Shown here: positions 55,186-58,551 of the stretch, in pieces
Layout of the letters: each line of letters starts with the position of its first letter
How positions within the stretch are numbered: the first letter of the stretch is position 1
IMG/VR virus record: IMGVR_UViG_3300015371_000041
Span: 1 to 58,551 of that record
Strand: one strand, 5' to 3'
Length of the DNA stretch: 58,551 bases
DNA from: a virus
Program-made: the position numbers and the translations under genes
Notes under the pieces: generated by a model
Database searches by the model: none
The model's input: the letters and a program-made list of their open reading frames with translations, nothing else
What the model was told of the DNA's origin: nothing

Positions 55186-57372
55186 ATGCCTACAGTTACT
55201 CCAACAAAACTTAGGGAAGCCTTCTTTAAATTCCTTTTTGGTGAACAAGAAGGATACTTGTGCATTGCTCATGCACCTAGAGGCACACCTATCAAAATGA
55301 AAAAAGAGTTCCGGCAAACATTTTTCAAATGGCCGGATATGAAACCAGAACTTGCGAAATTCCTTGATGAAGAAGTAATGCACAAACATCTTTGGTTTGG
55401 GGTGAATCTCTTTGCAAAACCCGAACGTAGACTTGAATCAGCACTCGCGGGAAGTATTGTCTATGCAGACCTCGATGCATGTAACCCTGATGTTGTCGAG
55501 CCAAAGCCATCTATTACGATTGAATCTTCACCCGGACGTTTTCAGGCATTTTGGAAACTTAATCAAACAATTTCCCCGGATATCAGAGCCGATTATTCAA
55601 GACGGATCGCTTATTTATATTCCGTCAACGGTGCTGATAAAACCGGATGGGACATAACACAACTTTTAAGAGTCCCATTCACAAGGAACTATAAGTATCC
55701 CAATTCCCCTGAAATAATGGTAGTTGCCAACAGTGACGAGGTACTCACTGTTGAACGCTTTGAAGCTATTGAGCAACTACCGGATACAGTTATCGACAAT
55801 GGTGACTCAGGGGATATGCCTGATATCGAGACACTTCCTAATCCAGATGAAGTGATAGCTCGATATGAACATGAACTAAGAAAGACAGATGTAATGAAGT
55901 GGTATGACGTTGAGCCTGACCATAACGATGATTGGTCTGGTATTATGTGGCGTCTGATAAATACGCTGATCGAAGCCGATATGTCAGAGGATGAAGTATT
56001 CTCAATATGTCTCCATGCAAAATGTAACAAGTATGAGAGAGACAAGCGGCCTATCCGGTTCCTATGGAGAGAAGTAACTAAGGCATTCAAAGCGCAGACT
56101 ACACTCAATGTCATACTCGAAGATTTCGCACCGTTAAAAATGCCGGACATACTGCCGCTAGAACCAGCAACAGAAACTATCATTGATAAGTATATGGATT
56201 GGGCAACGGAGGCTACTGATGCTGTACCGATCTTTCACGAGTTGTCAGCTTTTATTGTACTATCAACTTTACTATCGTCAACCATTCAGTTGGAAGTCTC
56301 CTACGGCACAGTCGTACCCAATATTTGGGCGCTCATTCTAGGGGAGTCAACACTAACCCGTAAGACAACGGCTATGACTCTCGCAAGGAATCTCATAGCC
56401 CATATCGACGACACGGCAGAGATAGCTTCTGAGGGGTCTGTAGAGGGTATTCTGCAAGGTCTGTCGCTACGTCCTGGTGAGGCATCTATGTTCTACCGGG
56501 ACGAGGTATCAGGATTTTTCGATGCGATAAACAAGAAAGACTACTTAGCAGGGATGACGGAGGTTTTCACTCATCTATACGACGTACCGAGAATCTTTAG
56601 ACGCTTGCTCAAAAAAGATACTATTGTTGTGGAAAGACCGATCTTCATTTTTTATGGTGGCGGGATACGGGACGAGGTCTATTCAAAACTCAATCCAGAC
56701 AATATACTCTCTGGATTTTTACCTCGTTTTCTTGTCGTGTCCGGGGAAACTGATATGGCACGTATCAGGCCCACCAGTAGATATGGAACTGAGAACCTGA
56801 ATAAGAAGAAAGTTGTATGGGATGCTGTGACTGAAATCTACGATGTCTATACTGCACTTCGACCTATGAAGGTCGCAGGACAAACGATACATCGTAGTGC
56901 TACCATGAATGCAGAACTTACAGATGATGCATGGACTCGGTATCAGGATATCGAAACAGCATTCACTCAAACTGCTTACAATAGTAGTGTTGCAAATTTT
57001 GCGCTTCCTACCTATGAACGTCTAAGTCGTAGTATGCTTAAGATGTCAATGCTCCTAGCAGCAGCTAGACAGGAACCGACATCGGATACCTTCACTGTGG
57101 AATTGACTGATGTTGACAACTCCGCATATTACATAAACCGATGGGGTGCCTATTCGATAGATATGATTAACAATGTCGGCAAGACTACTCAATCGAGAAT
57201 GATAGATCGTATCCGTCAACAGATTGAAGCACACCCAGGTATCCTGCATTCGGTACTCATGCGTAACGCCAAACTACCAAAGCGTGAAATGGATATGGTA
57301 ATAGAAACTCTGATTGATCGTGGTGAAATCCGACGTATCAAAAAGGGAGGTGCAAAGTATTGGCCGAGGTAA
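55186..57372 (+). CDS. Primase-helicase (replicative)
   Basis: About 728 aa from ATG 55186 (TTG 55171 possible; no clear ribosome site for either). The N-terminal ~250 residues look like an archaeo-eukaryotic primase (VYADLDACNP, ITIESSPGRFQAFWKLN). The middle is a DUF3987-like helicase with Walker A GESTLTRKTTA, FYRDEVSGFF as Walker B and GFLPRFLVVSGE. The C-terminus is a winged helix (LHSVLMRNAKLPKREMDMVI). Provides primers and unwinds DNA for the polymerase gene downstream. Confidence 0.85.
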   Translation: MPTVTPTKLREAFFKFLFGEQEGYLCIAHAPRGTPIKMKKEFRQTFFKWPDMKPELAKFLDEEVMHKHLWFGVNLFAKPERRLESALAGSIVYADLDACNPDVVEPKPSITIESSPGRFQAFWKLNQTISPDIRADYSRRIAYLYSVNGADKTGWDITQLLRVPFTRNYKYPNSPEIMVVANSDEVLTVERFEAIEQLPDTVIDNGDSGDMPDIETLPNPDEVIARYEHELRKTDVMKWYDVEPDHNDDWSGIMWRLINTLIEADMSEDEVFSICLHAKCNKYERDKRPIRFLWREVTKAFKAQTTLNVILEDFAPLKMPDILPLEPATETIIDKYMDWATEATDAVPIFHELSAFIVLSTLLSSTIQLEVSYGTVVPNIWALILGESTLTRKTTAMTLARNLIAHIDDTAEIASEGSVEGILQGLSLRPGEASMFYRDEVSGFFDAINKKDYLAGMTEVFTHLYDVPRIFRRLLKKDTIVVERPIFIFYGGGIRDEVYSKLNPDNILSGFLPRFLVVSGETDMARIRPTSRYGTENLNKKKVVWDAVTEIYDVYTALRPMKVAGQTIHRSATMNAELTDDAWTRYQDIETAFTQTAYNSSVANFALPTYERLSRSMLKMSMLLAAARQEPTSDTFTVELTDVDNSAYYINRWGAYSIDMINNVGKTTQSRMIDRIRQQIEAHPGILHSVLMRNAKLPKREMDMVIETLIDRGEIRRIKKGGAKYWPR

Positions 57373-57593
57373 GAGAGATCGAACCTCTGAGTTTGACTGA
57401 ACAAGAACGTACAACTTATCCTATGTACATGGTACATATTTATGATAAGCTTAATGAATTGATCGACGCCTTTAATCAGCACTATCATGGAACACCCGTA
57501 GATTATATGGGAACCTACTATTCAGGAAGGCCTAATACAAAATTCTATGACGATCAACGAACAGATACTAGCAGAAGTTGCAAGACAGGATGA
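57360..57593 (+). CDS. Hypothetical protein, 77 aa
   Basis: TTG 57360 lies nine bases after GGGAGG. Helical (YPMYMVHIYDKLNELIDAFN). Unknown. Confidence 0.65.
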   Translation: MAEVREIEPLSLTEQERTTYPMYMVHIYDKLNELIDAFNQHYHGTPVDYMGTYYSGRPNTKFYDDQRTDTSRSCKTG

Positions 57594-57777
57594 ATCATGG
57601 GGAGTGCAAGATTATCTACCTACTGATCGTTGGATGGAAGTTGTAACCGACGAATTCAATGATCTTAGATGGGCTTGTCGAACTAGACTAATGGAAAAAG
57701 AAGGACACGATATTCCTGATGAGTTGATTCAGACAATCGCAACTCTTTATCGTTGGTACAGAGGACATTATGTTTGA
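57547..57777 (+). CDS. Hypothetical protein, 76 aa
   Basis: Begins MTINEQILAEVARQDESWGV; helical, Trp-rich. It resembles small phage proteins related to the MazG-like fold (AEVxRQDxxWG), but that is uncertain. Overlaps the previous gene by 47 bases. Confidence 0.65.
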   Translation: MTINEQILAEVARQDESWGVQDYLPTDRWMEVVTDEFNDLRWACRTRLMEKEGHDIPDELIQTIATLYRWYRGHYV

Positions 57778-58102
57778 GGATAAGACTCTAGAAGAACTCA
57801 ACGTATTGTGGGAAGAGGAACTTAATAAATGGGATCAGCTAGGTGTTGAGCCTAACCAAGTCATTGAGTTTAATCCTGTGCAGAATAATATGTGGATTAA
57901 GTGTTTGACTCAGTTTCTCATAGATAAAGGTGTCATTGAGGATGAACATGAATGGGTACTGTACTTTAAGCGTATCTTCCTAGAGCATATAATCAGCGCA
58001 CGAGAAACAGTTGAGCCTCAGATACGCGAAATGAAACTAAAAGCTGCTGGTGTAGTAATTCCCAATATGGCTATTCCCCAGGGTAAAATCAGAAAGCACT
58101 AA
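57770..58102 (+). CDS. Hypothetical helical protein, 110 aa
   Basis: ATG with AGAGGA upstream. Acidic helical protein (MFEDKTLEELNVLWEEELNK). Unknown; conserved place before the polymerase suggests a replication link only by context. Confidence 0.7.
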   Translation: MFEDKTLEELNVLWEEELNKWDQLGVEPNQVIEFNPVQNNMWIKCLTQFLIDKGVIEDEHEWVLYFKRIFLEHIISARETVEPQIREMKLKAAGVVIPNMAIPQGKIRKH

Positions 58103-58113
58103 CAGGAGAGAAA

Positions 58114-58428
58114 ATGAAAACACTTATTACAACTGCGGTCGTAGTTCTTATCCTAGTACCTACAGCATTCGCAACAGGTTCGGCACTAGATCCTCGTGTA
58201 CCTGCATTGAAGCGTCAGATTACAAACCTCAATGTCCGCATGAGTGCAGTAGAATCCAGCAATCTAAACAAGATCGACAAGACTTGTGTGCGACTAATTC
58301 CGGTGGTAATTCGACCTGGCTATGTCTATCAAACGAGTAACGGTTCATTCGTTATCTATAAGGCATTTGACGAATGGAATTCACAAATCGACTCCGCACC
58401 CAACAAGATGATGGATTATATTTGCTGA
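58114..58428 (+). CDS. Secreted or membrane protein, 104 aa
   Basis: CAGGAGA before ATG. Signal peptide or anchor (KTLITTAVVVLILVPTAFAT), then a short coiled segment and beta-rich end with two Cys. Unknown; an exported phage protein expressed early could alter the host surface. Confidence 0.7.
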   Translation: MKTLITTAVVVLILVPTAFATGSALDPRVPALKRQITNLNVRMSAVESSNLNKIDKTCVRLIPVVIRPGYVYQTSNGSFVIYKAFDEWNSQIDSAPNKMMDYIC

Positions 58429-58434
58429 TGTGGC

Positions 58435-58551
58435 ATGAACACTTTTCTTGATATCAAACGTAAGCACCCGTTAGCTAACTGCGAAGAATGTCCGTTATTC
58501 GATCAACCCCTAGTGCCCACAGTGGGTCCAGCGAATGCTAAGTTAGCTATA
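58435..58551 (+). CDS. DNA polymerase I with UDG-like domain, 5' part
   Basis: True start of the polymerase gene. ATG at 58435 begins MNTFLDIKRKHPLANCEECP, and the frame runs off the window end. The last 39 bases repeat bases 1-39 in the same frame, so the gene continues there. The CxxC pair (residues 16 and 19), with the Cys residues equivalent to 85 and 97 in the joined protein (the VLC and IKC segments), fits the four-cysteine [4Fe-4S] pattern of family 4/5 uracil-DNA glycosylases. The ribosome site (GATGTGG) is weak. Confidence 0.9.
   Translation, partial: MNTFLDIKRKHPLANCEECPLFDQPLVPTVGPANAKLAI
58513..58551. repeat. Terminal repeat (right copy), circular overlap
   Basis: Right copy of the 39-bp repeat at the window ends, with two mismatches relative to bases 1-39. 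Confidence 0.85.

Overview
The window looks like an essentially complete genome of a tailed double-stranded DNA phage (Caudoviricetes, siphovirus-type tail), presented as a linearised circle. Bases 1-39 and 58513-58551 are the same sequence apart from two mismatches. The DNA polymerase gene is cut by this junction: its first codons start at 58435, and the reading frame continues in phase at base 1. The unique length is therefore about 58,512 bp. The DNA is moderately AT-rich, Shine-Dalgarno sites are strong and genes are tightly packed with ATGA/TAATG overlaps. The host is not certain. A resuscitation-promoting-factor-like secreted transglycosylase, a Gp37-like tail protein and a peptidoglycan-binding/CHAP lysin favour a Gram-positive host, probably an actinobacterium (inference).

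The genome has two opposed blocks. The late block is read leftwards (minus strand) from 31218 to 4229. In order of transcription it carries: a possible small terminase and unknown proteins (29.4-31.2 kb); adhesin-like and repeat proteins (23.7-29.3 kb); large terminase, Mu-gp29-like portal, Mu-gpI-like protease/scaffold, decoration protein, major capsid and head-tail joining proteins (16-23.7 kb); major tail protein, tail chaperones with a -1 frameshift at an AAATTTT heptamer, tape measure and baseplate proteins (7.9-15.8 kb); and a lysis cassette (4.2-7.9 kb) with a membrane-anchored collagen-like protein, several tiny membrane proteins, an endolysin, a clan-A-like glycoside hydrolase and a holin-like protein.

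The early block is read rightwards from 32134 through the junction to 4232. It begins with an IR-flanked gene and a long array of very small overlapping genes (33-46 kb), many of them zinc-ribbon microproteins, with an SprT-like protease, a CAU tRNA and an HNH nuclease. It continues with a secreted transglycosylase, then replication and recombination genes: SNF2-like helicase, Cas4/RecB-like nuclease, Sak4-like ATPase, ssDNA-binding-like protein, primase-helicase, UDG-domain-fused family A polymerase, HNH nuclease and RuvC-like resolvase. The two blocks converge at 4229-4232 beside a strong terminator hairpin. I see no integrase, excisionase or convincing lysogeny repressor, so a lytic lifestyle is the simplest reading.

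The most unusual parts are: (1) a roughly 0.9 kb non-coding, stem-loop-rich region at 31219-32133, which may encode a large structured RNA; (2) a roughly 300-nt structured leader (46157-46455) between a promoter and the transglycosylase gene; (3) an element at 32966-33202 whose two long pairings exclude each other; (4) four genes whose best-supported start codons are AUU, AUC or AUA; (5) a polymerase-fused UDG-like domain that keeps its iron-sulfur cysteines but lacks the catalytic residues.
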